Positions 21,109 to 32,780 are shown, counted from the first letter of the stretch. The stretch: DNA of 64,000 nucleotides from Panax quinquefolius (GCA_020205615.1 CM035153.1:96314792-96378791); one strand, 5' to 3'. Made by a program: numbers and translations. The notes: generated from the sequence alone by a model not told the origin.

Positions 21109-23852
21109 TGTAACGACCGAGAAATTTGGATTTTTATTGTAAAATAATTTTATTAAATTAAATAATAATAAAATCATATTTTATGTGATATCAAGATGGT
21201 TGTTGTTACATAACCTATTGATGTTGGAATGTCGTAGTATTTAAATTCGTGAAGGAATTAAAGTGTTTGAATTTCTAAGGCGAAAATAAATGTTTTTCGA
21301 GAAATTTTACGAAAACACTATTCACTCGGTATTTGTCACGGAAATTATTTTTGAATTTTTAGAAATACGTGATGATAGAATATTAAGGCAAGAGGCAGTT
21401 ATGTAATAATAATCTAGTTATGGAAAGCGTAATGTTTCGCTTGCGGACTTAAATTAAGAATGTAAGGAAAGTGAAGAATTAATGCGTTAAGAGATAATCG
21501 TATGATATGTGAGTATTATGCGAGAAAGAAAAGCGAGTATAATACGAGGTATTATACGAGTTTGTATGAAGGAAGAAATATCGTATATTATGAAGTAGTA
21601 TACGAAGTATAATACGATGATGATACATAAACTATAAGTATATGTATTAAGTAATGAAAATGGACTTGGAAGATTGATTATAATTGGTACAAGCCCAAAT
21701 GAATTAAGGGTTAAGGCCCAAGCTAGATTCCATGAGTTGTCTAACCCATGGGGCAACCCATAGTAATATGATTAATGTGAGTGGTGATCAAGATAAGTGA
21801 TAACCAAGATAAGTGGTGATCAAGTAAATAAAGTAATGGCCAAGTTAGGTGAGTAATGACTAAGCAAAGGATAGGATTTGTGTTGATCAAGTTATGAATA
21901 GTAAGGAGGTAGTTTAGTGTATTGACTAAATTGCCCTAAACCTTGCAAGTTCTATAAATATTGAAGGTTGGCAAGTCATTTGCTAGTTGTTCAAATAATC
22001 TAAACACTCTCTCTCAAAGTGCTTAATTGTTAGGGTGAGTAAGTTGTAATAAGCTACTTACATAAGAAGAAGAAAGAAGCTATTTATAAAGAACTTCTAA
22101 AGTAAGATCCTTTTCTCCAATTATCTTCTATCTCTAACATGATAGGTTGATAAGAAAAGTTTGGATGAAATTCTTGCATGAACGCGTAGATTACGTTAAA
22201 AATGAACCAATAGGTGAATTTTTAGCAAACGAAGTCAAATAGATGAAATTCTTGCATGAACGCGTAGATTACGTAATTTGTGAACCATGGGCTTTTGAAC
22301 AAGCCAATTCGGACTTATAACGAAAGAGTTATGCATCCGGGAAGTTCCCAAAAATTCAAAAACTGAAAATTTTTTCTGGTGCACAGAGTTGGTGCCGTGG
22401 CGCCAACCCTAGACCAATTAGTCATGCCGCAGCTCCATGAATGGTCTATGTCACACTGGAAATTGGCGCCACAGTAGCGTGCCCGATGCAAGGACTAAGG
22501 ACGCGCATGATTGCAAGTCTGGGGCCATCCCACTGTTAACTTTCATGCCATGGCAGCATGAGATGCAATATAAAAATTTGGCAGCATATTTTATCTTTGA
22601 CAAATGATAGTGAAGAATATTTGTGAATGTAAAGCAAGAAAGGGTTATTAGGTTGAGTTAAACCTACTTTAAGAAACCTAAAATAATATTGCTAAAACAT
22701 TGTTAAACCTTAAAAGTAATGTGTAAAGAGTGGTAATAACCTATCCATCTATGAATGCAAATAGAATGATGAAATCAGAATGAATAATAATCAAGTCTAA
22801 TATACAAATTAGATTGAGATGAAGGGTAAGATATAGTCAGATACATACTTGATTATGTGTGACCTAATGTAAGGCATTATGTGATCATGTATTGTAGAGA
22901 CTTGAAAGACTTGAGCGTAAAGTAAATTACATCGTGGCAGAATGGCTTTAAGGCAAGTATTCTAACTCTTGTCTCGATTCAATCGAACAAGTTTTGAAGT
23001 TCTTGTATCCTTACGCATGAATTGAAGTATAATGAAGTTAAAGCCGGTTCCTTTAGCTAGTCTTAACATATTGAGTGGATTGTTGATAATCTATTCATAC
23101 ATTATCAAATGCAATTATCTTTTGTCAATTACTTGATATGGTTTTCAAAAGAAGTGAAATGTTAAACAAATATTTTGTTGGTAAAGCAGCGAACGCGTGA
23201 GGTTGCCAAATGATTAAGCGTACATACGTTTAATGGATGTAGTGTTGATCAACATAGAGTACAATAGGTTGATCACCTAGAAGTGCTCGTAAGCAATCAA
23301 GGCTTACGGACTTAGTTAAGGTTGTCCTTTTAAAGAAAGAATGAATACTCAAGGTCTTTGGCCGGAGTGAATGTTTTCTTGAATATTATTCATTATGGAA
23401 CATTTTGAAAGAAATATGAAGTGCTATTTTGAATTATCAATAGTACTTCATAACTATTGTTCAGTTATCGAAGATATACGATTCATATGTATCAAGCATG
23501 TTGTTATTGAAATTGTTATACTTCTTTGAGTTAGTTATGCTCACTCTTGCTTGAACCATATGAATGCAAATGCTAAGGCTGAGCGTCCAGAAGGATCAAA
23601 TAAGGATAAAGGAAAAGCTAAATGTGATTATTAATTTGTCTTGTAATGGTAAAGGTCTATTATTGTAATGTAATGAATATTATGACAAAGAACCTTTGTA
23701 ATGGTATAGAAACAGGAAATGTAAATATTACCTTTAATATATAGGCGTTATGGTCGTTCTTTGAGACTATTCAATTGAATGAATGTATGAATGTTTGTAC
23801 AGTATAGCACCATCTGTCGGGTTGGAAAATACCCAGATTTGGGGGCGCTACA
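21109..23852 (+). repeat. 3' LTR of element B, with an internal deletion and copied filler
   Basis: This LTR is 2744 bp against 3324 bp in the 5' copy. After TTGGAT (22161-22166) it lacks the counterpart of 13187-13797 and has instead about 29 bp (22167-22195). That filler repeats the sequence at 22241-22270, found downstream in the same LTR. The TATA box (21953-21960) and the palindromes (23214-23233 and 23243-23254) are kept. Confidence 0.93.
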
Positions 23853-23954
23853 AAAAAGCTTCAAGGTAGAAGAATGATTTAAGTCTAGCTCTTTTTCTCT
23901 CTCAAATATGTTGGTTGAGTCTTGGAAAAACATCAAATGGCCAACTCTAGCTTT

Positions 23955-23963
23955 CTATTTATA
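23955..23963 (-). promoter_or_regulatory. TATA box of the element A 5' LTR promoter
   Basis: TATAAATAG on the minus strand stands at the same relative place as the TATA boxes of the B, C, D and H LTRs. Element B, inserted downstream within the LTR, now separates it from the A coding region. Confidence 0.6.
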
Positions 23964-24857
23964 AAAAAATGAAATAGAGGGCAAAATGGACTAAATACCC
24001 CACCTCTTTACTATTCAACACTTTGTCACCAAGTAAAATACTTGGTGACCAAGTGATATTCTTGCCTTGCACACCAAGTGGCCGGCCCACCTCCCCATGG
24101 TCATCCCCATGGGTTGCCCCATGGGTTTTACCCATTCGGTTACCCACCGGTTCAATCCACGGTTTGGTTTTCATACATTAGGCTTAACTTGGGCTTAACC
24201 TATTAATCCCTTGGCTTGCTCATTCAATTGGTTGAACCAAACATAATCCAACCCAAATGAATTAACATTAAGTATTAACTTAATTCTATAATACAAATTG
24301 TATTCCATACATATAATTCACCTATTCTCTCCGTATAATACTCGTACGATAATCGTATTGTACTTTGTATTAACTCATCGTATTATACATAGATACTAGA
24401 TAGTATCTTAATTGTATAACACACACTTTAACCATAATGCAATTCCTTTTATGCGTTTCATTTCCTTCTCAGAAATCAATATACTCAACCCTTAGATTTT
24501 AAGTCCGCAGGCAAAAACTCTGTTTGCCATAAATGAAATATTATCAGATATTTCATCTTATCTCGATATTCTATCATTATGCATTTCTCGGAATTTCAAA
24601 CTAATTTCCCAAACAAAAACGGATGAATAGTATTTTTACAAAAATTTCTCGGAAAATATTTATTTTCATTTTGGAAATTCTAAACAATTAATTCTAGCAC
24701 ATAGCTAGATTACTAACCACATTAGCACATTCAAGGTCATAGAACGACCTTCACATAACTTAATCACATAATAAATTAATTAAATTCATTTAATTCACAT
24801 AATCAAATAAAAATTTAATTATCATAAAAATCCGATTTTCTCGGGCGTTACATTATG

Positions 24858-25303
24858 TCGAGTGGTCGATATGTAAGGCATACGGTTTTGATGAGATGTC
24901 TACATTTGTCTCATACTATTTTCTGGATGAAGTCCTCACAAAGGCCAATCGAGTATCGAGACATGATGATGGGGGAAATGTTGATTTAAATGGTCGGCTC
25001 TCTGTATTTTGTCTATCGGGCCGCGCTTATGGAAAAGGGAAGCGCATATTCCTCTCTGAGCAAGAATTACATGCTGCACATACTTAAATTCTTCTCAATT
25101 ACGAGGAGATTAACGAATTTATGAGGTACACATGTAAACTTGATAATTTATCTTTTAAGTTGAAAATTTATTCCAATATGTTAATGTTTATAACATGGTA
25201 TAGATTGTACGATGACGAGTTAAAAGTGAAGCATCCTGGCATAATTGATAAAGATATTCAAATCAATCGTGATAACAAATTTGCACTTTGGCTAAAGGAC
25301 AAA
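24858..25303 (+). pseudogene. CACTA TNP2-like transposase, continuation after element A
   Basis: This continues the frame of 3-630: EWSICKAYGFDEMSTFVSYY, VSRHDDGGNVDLNGRLSVF, then LSEQELHAAHT. A TAA at 25085-25087 interrupts it, and the same frame resumes with LLNYEEINEFM and PGIIDKDIQINRDNKFALWL. It ends at KDK before a GTAAGT that looks like a real intron donor. The order of motifs fits the region between the DUF4218 and DUF4216 parts of plant CACTA transposases. Confidence 0.87.
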
Positions 25304-25389
25304 GTAAGTTCAATTTCTTAAGCATGACATATATATATATGTACTCTATATTAACTATGACTTCATTTAATAAGATGGAGTTTTTGTAG
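25304..25389 (+). other. Probable intron in the CACTA transposase gene
   Basis: GTAAGT at the 5' end, TTTTTGTAG at the 3' end, an AT-rich 86-bp body and a phase-0 join (aspartate-lysine to alanine-leucine). Joining the flanks restores the expected protein order. A stop is met soon after the join (TGA at 25402-25404), which fits a decayed gene. Confidence 0.65.
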
Positions 25390-26132
25390 GCTTTGACTGA
25401 GTGATCAACGATTCCAGCTAATTTACAAGTCCTAGCTATGGGACCAGACAGGGACCAAGTCAGCCGCAATGGTTATAAAATAAATTGTTATGAATTTCAT
25501 ACAAAGGCATATGGGTGCGGTAAAAGAACAAAGAACTCTGGAGTGTGTGTCCAAGGAGATTATTACAATGAGCTTGGTCGTGCCTTTTATGGGGAGTTGG
25601 AGGAAATCATAGAGTTGTCGTACAAGGGCATTTACGGGGGTCATATTCACTTGTTCAAGTGCCGTTGGTTTGATTCAGAAAAGGGATACGTGTTGACAGA
25701 TATGGAATCGTCAATTTTGACCTATATAGGTCTGCGTACTCCAACGAACCGTTTCTTTTACTAACTCAAACAGTACAAGTATACTACACTCCTAGTCCTG
25801 TTAGGAAAAGGGATAGACCGCCTACAGATTGACAAGTTGTAATTCATACTCCCGTGTGTAGTCGTGTAGAAGTAGTTGATGGGGAGAATTACCAAGAGCA
25901 GATGCTTTATAGTCAAATTATAATAAATGTGGAGGACGACAATGAAGTAATCCAGTTAGATGGTGGAGATGAACCATATGAATTAGATCATAAGTCAATA
26001 CTTGTGTCAGATGACATTGATACTGAGGAGGAAGAGTTATTGACTGAATCTAACACTGAATCTGAAGCAGATGATGGTTATGAATCTGCAACACATATAC
26101 AAGATGATTCTGAATCAGACAATGACACTTGA
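25390..26132 (+). pseudogene. CACTA TNP2-like transposase, C-terminal part (DUF4216 region and acidic tail)
   Basis: After the intron the frame reads through IPANLQVLAMGPDRDQVSRN and GYKINCYEFHTKAYGCGK, then GIYGGHIHLFKCRWFDSEKG, the DUF4216 signature of TNP2 transposases. Near 25725-25760 the frame slips: the useful continuation EPFLLLTQTVQVYYTPSPVR is in the next frame, with a TGA at about 25830. The C-terminal tail (25854-26132) is extremely acidic (DIDTEEEELLTESNTESEAD), as is common for the tails of these proteins. The gene ends with TGA at 26130-26132. Confidence 0.82.
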
Positions 26133-26230
26133 ACAAATGAAATGTATGTTTAGCATTACATGTTTTTTATATCATTGTCATGTTTATGTACTTAACTATT
26201 TAAATGCAATTTTTGTTTATTGTCATTTTA

Positions 26231-26233
<3 letters not shown>

Positions 26234-26265
<32 letters not shown>
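26234..26265 (+). repeat. (TA)n microsatellite
   Basis: About 16 TA units lie in the spacer between the two CACTA genes. A smaller ATATAT run stands at 26310-26318. Confidence 0.9.
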
Positions 26266-26268
<3 letters not shown>

Positions 26269-26365
26269 TATATCATCTTGTCATATTTATTGTCATTTTA
26301 TATATTCATATATATATGTAATCAAATATAACTCATATATACATATTGAAATTTGTAATATACAA

Positions 26366-27795
26366 ATGGCTTCTGAAGCAGCGCAGAAAAAGCGCGGCTT
26401 GGGTAGGGGACCTAATTATGTGCCCAGGACCCCTACTAATCCAGATGATCAGATGCTTATTCAGATTTGCCCTCCTCAAGAATAAAGACGACGTCCCGCA
26501 TCATTTATATATAAGCATTTTAGATTCTATTTATACAAGATATATAGAACTAATTAGATGTAAATTGCTTTAATATATCTACTTATCGGTGATGTAAATT
26601 GTTATATACTATAGTGATTTTTTAGATAATAAGATCGTTAAGTGCATATCACACGATTGTGTATCTGAATTGGCCTACACTTGTGATTACGCATGGCGAC
26701 ACACACCTATCGCCCACAAAGATGTTGTTTGAAATTTGAATTTGGTATGTTTTTTAATTATATGAGATAATATAATATTCTAAGGATAATTGTTTAGTAA
26801 TGTTATTATTGTTGTTTTATTTTCAGAAAAGGTATAGATAGAGGACTTATTGAGCTTGAGTTGATCTGAGATATTATTAAGGCGAAGTGTGCGGTCCGCA
26901 CCAAAGATAATTTGAATAAAGACCGACAAAAAGCCCTTCATAATGCATCGATCGACCATCCAGGCCAGGGAGAGGATTACATGCATGAGCATAGCCGCTA
27001 GTGGTGCACCCAATCCATATGGGCTGAGATGTGTGCCCAATGGAGAGTTAAGAGCTGGGTGAAAAGATGAAAGACTGCCACCCTAAGCGGATCCTCGGCA
27101 AACCCGATGGTGAAAAGGCTAAAGGAACATACAAGGGCGGCAATATTTCACGATTTGCGAGATATCACTTTGTGGAGTGCGTATTTACAAGTTTTAATAT
27201 GTTTACAATCATGAATTGTAGAAAATATATTACATTTTTACTTAGTAATATTGTGCTATTTTTTATATAGAAGTCTTAGTCTCAAGGTTAGCATATCCAT
27301 TGGTTGGATGTGTACGTGGCCAGCCGTGATGGTCTGCTTGATGTTATCCAGATATCGGTAATAAGTATTAACAACTTGATCTTGTTTATCAATGCTTACA
27401 AAAAAAAATTAACTATTTAATTGTTAATATGATGACATGATACTTATAAGCGTTTATTGAATGAGTGCTATCCTGAAGGCACTCCACGTCCGCCTATTGA
27501 TCAAGAGTTGTGGGAGAGGGCGTCTGTTGTAAAGAAGAACTACATTAAAGGTCAAGGACAACGAAGACGCCCATCCTTCAGTGGCTCAGGCAGCTCTGCT
27601 ACCAAGTCTTCACAGTCATCGAGTCATCCAGCTGTTCATATTCCGACTGACTGTGTGAGAGCTATATGTCAATATCGAGATCTTCTGATGATACTAGGCG
27701 GGCATCTGGGGGTTCTGAGTCCTGAGGAGTTAGCTAAAGCAGTAGCGGCAGCAGCAGCAGCAGCAGGACAACATGGGAATGGCGATGAGGTATAA
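26366..27795 (+). pseudogene. Second CACTA gene, Transposase_24-like (Ptta/En-Spm accessory protein), broken
   Basis: The proposed start at 26366 gives MASEAAQKKRGLGRGPNYVP, then a TAA at 26483. Further coding-like pieces follow in several frames with intron-like AT-rich gaps. Around 26990-27180 the text CAQWRVKSWVKR and SGSSANPMV resembles the WxxK...SxANPM region of plant Transposase_24 (PF03004) proteins. The last exon (27457-27795) has GTPRPPIDQELWERASVVKK, a serine-rich linker (SGSGSSATKSSQSSS), SPEELAKAVAAAAAAAGQHG with an alanine run from a (GCA)n tract at about 27747-27766, and a TAA. Position after TNP2 and near the right end fits the second gene of CACTA elements. Exon borders are not settled. 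Confidence 0.6.
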
Positions 27796-28194
27796 AATCA
27801 ATTTGTTGTATATATTGTCGTAATATATACCAGTATCAACATAGTTACTATATTTGTAACTTGTTTTATTATTTTGTAAATTATAGAGTAATCAAGGAGG
27901 CGATGATGCTTGATGTACCTACTTTAGTGTTGTTTTGTAGTTATTTGATAAGCTTGTACTTGTATATTCATTCTTTGGATGTCTGTATTTTACTTAAACA
28001 TTATATTTGTTTATATTTATTCAATTCATATTAGTTTTTAAAGGTTTATATAGTTTATATACTAGTTTAGTGTATGTGTCGGTGGACGATGGATGTTTAT
28101 ATTGTTGTGTATATGTGTTGGGATAATTCAGGTACAAAATAGGTACAGGTTTTTGGGAATTTTATAAAACAGCAAAAATTTGGTTTTCAATTTT
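27796..28194 (+). other. Noncoding 3' region of the CACTA element
   Basis: AT-rich sequence follows the last exon. One short reading at 27885-27915 (AATCAAGGAGGCGATGATGC) could be a small terminal exon ending TGA. I see no other gene. Confidence 0.5.
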
Positions 28195-28525
28195 TTCATA
28201 TCAGTGACCGTATGCGGTCGCTGATAGTTATTAGCGACGGCTAAATATTTGAGGGTATCAGCGACCACATGCGGTCGCTGATAGCAGTCGCTGCCACGTG
28301 GACCACATCAGCTTTTGTCCTGGACCATGCTGACTCAGCTTAGCGACCGAATTTGTCATTTCGGTCTCTCATATTGGTCGCAGATATATTGGTCGCTAAT
28401 AGTAAACGCTGATGTGCATCCCAGTGACCAGATTTTATGCGATGACCAACAAATGACCACGATTGGTCATTGATAGTTATCTCATGACCCGAAGTTCGAT
28501 CGCCGATAAGCGATCATTGATAAAC
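28195..28525 (+). repeat. CACTA subterminal repeats (GGTCGCTRATA family)
   Basis: At least nine direct or inverted copies of a GGTCGCTGATA-like motif lie in 330 bp (for example near 28206, 28233, 28261, 28273, 28340, 28375, 28393, 28480, 28497). Two form a perfect 11-bp inverted pair, TATCAGCGACC (28256-28266) and GGTCGCTGATA (28273-28283). In CACTA elements such subterminal arrays bind the element's own DNA-binding protein. Confidence 0.82.
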
Positions 28526-28540
28526 TTTTTTCTTGTAGTG
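28526..28540 (+). repeat. Right terminal inverted repeat of the CACTA element
   Basis: Reads TTTTTTCTTGTAGTG, the reverse complement of CACTACAAGAAAAAA. The partner TIR is outside the window. Confidence 0.9.
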
Positions 28541-29336
28541 GACCTAATTAAAAAAACCCTATCCCTCATATCCGTTTTTCAAATCATTCTTCTAAAATTC
28601 ACTCCTCAAAGCATTGAGTTCATCAATGGTGTTCAAGCAATCGGGTTCATCAATGGTGTTCATTCTTCTAAAATCTACTCCTCAAAGCATTATAGTTAAA
28701 TTTCAGTTAAATTATGCATTTATAAACTTGGGTGGAGTAGAGTTGAAAAGTGAAAAACCCTTCGTCCCTTTTTCACCCACTCCTCTGCCACTTCCATGGT
28801 TGCAGAAATGTATTCCATTTTCCTTCGAGAATGTTCCAGAACCATTTCTCACCTCCTCCAGTCTCTAACCTTCGTCCGCTCCATGGGCGGTGGTCCACGG
28901 CACTTCCCGGTGGCATTTTTATTTCGAATTATTTTTTATTTGGATTTGTAGTGAAGAAAATGATGAATTAGATTTGTATTTCGGCTAGTTCTGATTACTA
29001 TGATTATTTGGATTTGTGGTGAAGAAGATGATGAATTAGATTTGAATTTGGATTTGTGATGAGATGAAATCAGATTTGGATTTGTGGTGGAGAAGATGAT
29101 GAATTATATTAGACACTTTTGTATCTTTAAAGTTAACTTCAAATATTTAAAATTTTAAAAAAGAATATGTATTCATTAATTTTATATAAATACATTTGTA
29201 AAAATTATATATTAATATATATATTTTTTAATTAATATAATTTTTTTTAATAATTTAATTATTTTTTATTTTAAAAAAAAGAGAGAATTCAAGTTTGAAA
29301 ATCAAAAAATTTAAAGTAAAGTTATTTTATTATTAT
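28541..29336. other. Sequence between the CACTA element and LTR fragment H, with short repeats
   Basis: I see no gene. At 28590-28690 a unit with TTCATCAATGGTGTTCA occurs twice, and TCTACTCCTCAAAGCATT occurs in two slightly different copies. At 28930-29115 an imperfect unit (GATTTGGATTTGTGGTGAAG then AAGATGATGAATTAGATTTG) occurs three times. From 29130 to 29336 the sequence is extremely AT-rich. This may be the local DNA into which the CACTA element and H were inserted, or an older unrecognised repeat. Confidence 0.5.
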
Positions 29337-31797
29337 TGTGACGCCCCCAAATCTGGGTATCTTCCAACCCGGCATATGGTGCTACACGATGCTACAGTTC
29401 ACACTAACATTCATTTGAAATGCCTCAAAAGAATGAATATGTCTTACATATATTCCAAAATAATATTACCATTCCCCAGGTTCTTTATAACCGTTACATT
29501 TGTTCTTGTCATAATATCAAATATTAACATCATTCACCTATACTATTACATAGGTAATCTACAGGGTCACTTTAGCCTTCCCTTTATCTTTTCCAGATCC
29601 TTCGGTCCATTCGGTCTTAGCTGAATTCATATGGTTCAAGCAAGAGTGAGCATAACTAGCTCAACAAGTATGACAAATTCATTTAAACAACATGCTTGAA
29701 TCATATAAATCATATATCTTCAATAACTAAACAATAGTTATGAAGTACTATCGATAATTTAAAATAGCACTTTTCTTTTCTTTAAAACGTTTTACAATGA
29801 ACAATATTCAGTAAAACATCAATTCCAGTCCAAGACCTTGAGCATTTTATACTTTCTTTGAAAAGGACAACCCGACACTAAGTCCGTAAGTTTGGCATTA
29901 CTTACGAGCACATCTAGGTGATCAGCCTATAGTAGTCTATGTTGTACAACACTACTTTCTTTAAACGTATATACGTTTAAGTTGTGGCAACCTCACGTGA
30001 CTGTCATTTGACGGCAAAACATTTTATTAGCATACTTAGTCTTCATTTGAAAATCATACCAAAATAGTTTGGCAAAACGTTGACAATACTTTGATAGATT
30101 ATAACAAATCCAACATATCGTAAGTCTAGCCGAAAGAATTGGTTTCGACTTCATCATACATCAATTCATGTGTAAGAATACATGAATCACAAAACTTGTC
30201 TAGATTGAACATAGATAAGGGTTAGAACACTTGCCTTTAGCGTCTGCTATGGTTATTACACTTTCCCTTTCAGTCATCAAAGTCTCTACAATACATAACC
30301 ACATAAAATATCACATTAGGTCATAATCAGATATGTATGGTACCTAATGTATCTTACCCTTCTTCTCAATCTAAACATGTATTACATTTGTTATTATTGG
30401 TTCTGGCTTGTTGTTATAATTTACATCATTTTTACATTCACGTTCAAGAAAGTTATCTTCAACCTTTAGTTATCATACTTAAGGTTTAACAATGTCTTAA
30501 ACAATGTTACTTTAAGTTTTAGTTCGTTCCTAATGAATTTACTTTCTTTCTTTTCTTATAAACTTTCCCTACTGTGCTTGATCTAGTGCTGACGCTGCAG
30601 CGCCAACCTCTTCTCTCTAAGCTGCACTACGGCGCCACTCTTTAGTGGCTGAGGACTGGACCTGGAGCTGCGGCGCGAGTCTTAGTGCTAACTACCGCGC
30701 CACGGCGCGACTCTGCATTAGGTTTTGGGTTGGCTCGGTTCTGCAGTACCACCTATTTGATTCTGAAAATTGGCGGCATAGCGGCCAACTCATGCACCAG
30801 ATAACATTGATAGTTTTTGAACTTTGCGAACTTCCCGGACTCCAAATTTGATTATTTTAAGTCTGAATTGGCTCGTTCAAAAGCCATTATGTCACAAATC
30901 ACATACTCTACGTATTCATGCAAGAATTTTACATTTTTGACCTCGTTAACTCAAAATTCATCTTTGAGATCATTTTTAACGAAAATGATAAACATTCGTA
31001 TACGTTTAACGCTCATTTCTTTGTTCTATGTTAGAATTCAGTCATTTTTGAGTCCGCAACTTTATAATGCCAAATAAGACTTATCCTCATCTAAAACCAA
31101 CGTTTCTGAGCTCCATGTCAAAATTCGACTTCCATTATGAGAATTTCACGATTTTGACGTTTATCGTCCAAACTCGTGAATTCTGCCATAACTTTGTTAC
31201 TTAGGATTTGTTCATCATTTCAAATGGATTCTTTCCATCATACTAACATCTTAACATACATATTTCATCAACTTATATACATGATAAGTTCTTACTTGTT
31301 CTTCGTGAAACTTTTATACTTATGATTTCACCTCACATGATTTATCATGGTCTTAGTCTTCTAACAACCATGCTTACTTCTTCTTATCATACAAACTTCA
31401 TTAATGTAAACATATGACAAGTTCTTACATGTTATTCATAAGTTCATGGCTTAACTAAGTATGAATCACTTATTCATGGCTTATTAAGGTTTAAGTCCAT
31501 TGATTAGCCATACTTATCACTTCTTAGCATATATGTTCCACTAAACAACACTTCTCTATCAAACTATAGTTGAAGAGATGGAAGAGTAATGGTCGAGCAG
31601 TCTTACCCTTGATGATCAAACTTGGTTCTTCTTCTTGCTTTGTAAACTAACAAATTCTAGCTTTTCTAGCTTTTTCTCTCTAACCAATAAGTTATAAGTT
31701 GTTGGTGGAAATCTAACAAGTAAGAATTGATCTAGCAAGCTTCCTATTTATAGGATTGGAAAATTTAGGGTAGTTTAGTCTTTAAACCAATCCCACC
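29337..31797 (-). repeat. LTR fragment H (A/B/C family group), cut by element E
   Basis: Starts TGTGACGCCCCCAAATCTGG, the same end as the A and C LTRs, with no primer-binding site beside it, so it is a solo LTR or the outer end of a lost element. It carries the conserved palindromes in perfect form (29940-29951 and 29961-29980), the GC-rich island (30590-30720) and a TATA box. Alignment with A shows the LTR should continue CCCACCTCCTTAC, but at 31798 it stops and element E begins. Its distal U3 part is not found elsewhere in the window. Confidence 0.83.
31744..31752 (-). promoter_or_regulatory. TATA box of LTR H
   Basis: TATAAATAG on the minus strand at the position equivalent to the A and C boxes. 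U3 upstream of it is mostly lost. Confidence 0.5.
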
Positions 31798-32772
31798 TGT
31801 AATGACAGTGAATTTTAAACTTCTTATTAATTAAATATATGATTTAATTTTTAATGAGTTAGTTTCGTGACTTTATTTAAACCTTATGTGGTTATGTGAA
31901 TTTATAAAATGATTAAAGGGAGTCACTAATAGTTTATTTAAATTAGTGGACTAACCCCTAAGATTTTAATATCAAAGAATTGATAAGATTATTATTAATT
32001 AAATATTCAATTTATTTGAATATGGTGGAAAGAGTTGAACATATTGGTTAATTGCAATTATGAGTAATTAATTGATAATGTGTTAATTAATAATTATTAT
32101 GAATAAATAATAATTAATGAGTATAATGTGATTATATATTTTCTTGGTTAATGCATGCAAACATGCAATAGAGTAAACCTTTATTATATGGTAGTTAATT
32201 ATAAATTTTATATAGTACAAGGTGTCACATTAATATGTCTATATGTTATATATATAGACTATATAGTAAGAGTTATCTGCGTTCATGTGAATTGCATAAT
32301 AATATTGTTATATGATGGGAAGTGTGTGGGTAAACATTCATGTATACCCTGTTGACATATAATAATATCAATTGTTAAATTTATAATAATTTCATTAAGT
32401 TATTATGATAATAACAGTCAGAGTAATAAATAATAAGCAATGCACAATTGTATTTGTGATAGAAAATGTACATAAATAATCCTTAACTTTCCATTGTGTA
32501 GTAGCATTAACACATCAAAATTACATTTTTGGGAATTATAGTATCCAAACCAAGCTTATTGCTGAGATATTGCTATTGTCCCAAATTGAGTGTCACAAAG
32601 TACATGAATAGTAACCTATGCTCTATATACATAACTTCCAAGTCTGTGATCATCGTCTAGGAAGGTAGATGATGGTGGGTGGTTGAGCAACCCCTCATGA
32701 ACCAATGTATTCTCCTTCTACATTTCAATCTCAACCTTCCATACAAAGTTAATTCCCAGTCCAAAGTTCTTC

Positions 32773-32780
32773 TATATATA
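32773..32780 (+). promoter_or_regulatory. TATA-like box of the element E 5' LTR
   Basis: TATATATA in the context TTCTTCTATATATAGTAGCC, about 1 kb from the LTR start, as expected for the U3/R border. Confidence 0.5.

Larger units (their letters stand above)
12130..23852 (+). mobile_element. LTR retrotransposon B (chromovirus, same family group as A and C)
   Basis: The element is inserted in the 5' LTR of A with the 5-bp duplication AAAAA (12125-12129 and 23853-23857). Its ends are TGTAAAGACC...GGGGGCGCTACA. Layout: 5' LTR 12130-15453, primer site, extra ORF 15618-16238, gag-pol remnants 16548-21062, hairpin, polypurine tract, 3' LTR 21109-23852. The two LTRs show about five differences over a stretch of about 290 bp (12665-12955 against 21645-21935), but the 3' LTR has a 611-bp deletion. 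B must be younger than A. Confidence 0.94.
631..24852 (-). mobile_element. LTR retrotransposon A (Ty3/gypsy chromovirus, Tekay/Del-like), itself split by element B
   Basis: The element lies on the minus strand and is flanked by the 5-bp duplication TTATG (626-630 and 24853-24857). Its ends are the TG...CA form TGTAACGCCC...GGGGGCGTCACA. Order on the coding strand: 5' LTR (24852 to 9767, interrupted by B at 12130-23852), primer-binding site, extra ORF, gag, protease, RT, RNase H, integrase, chromodomain region, hairpin, polypurine tract, 3' LTR (4013 to 631). Without B the element is about 12.5 kb. All genes carry stops or frameshifts, so it is inactive. It inserted after the CACTA element and before B. 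Confidence 0.93.
9767..24852 (-). repeat. 5' LTR of element A, split by element B
   Basis: The LTR consists of 9767-12129 and 23858-24852, about 3.36 kb when joined, close to the 3.38-kb 3' copy. The break is marked by AAAAA at 12125-12129 and 23853-23857, the target duplication of B. The promoter TATA box TATAAATAG is kept here (minus strand, 23955-23963). The inner palindrome (10395-10414) is intact, while its partner at 10375-10386 has one substitution. The GC-rich island is at about 11160-11360. Confidence 0.92.
1..28540 (+). mobile_element. CACTA (En/Spm-type) DNA transposon, right part, carrying nested retrotransposons
   Basis: The left end lies outside the window. The right end is seen at 28540, where the sequence closes with the reverse complement of CACTACAAGAAAAAA, the classic CACTA terminal inverted repeat. 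Two coding regions belong to it on the plus strand: a TNP2-type transposase (3-630 and 24858-26132) and a second gene resembling Transposase_24 (26366-27795). Subterminal repeats with a GGTCGCTGATA core fill 28195-28540. Retrotransposon A (631-24852) sits inside the transposase, so only about 4.3 kb of the stretch is CACTA sequence. Premature stops and a frameshift make it non-autonomous now. The sequence after the TIR begins GAC, a candidate 3-bp target duplication that cannot be checked without the left end. Confidence 0.88.

Noticed and set aside
26234..26265. (TA)n tract as a possible origin or promoter
   Set aside because: A simple microsatellite in an intergenic spacer, common in plant DNA and not supported by other signals.
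28463..28699. Short frames spanning the CACTA right end
   Set aside because: They run across the transposon border and through local repeats, so they cannot be real genes of either side.
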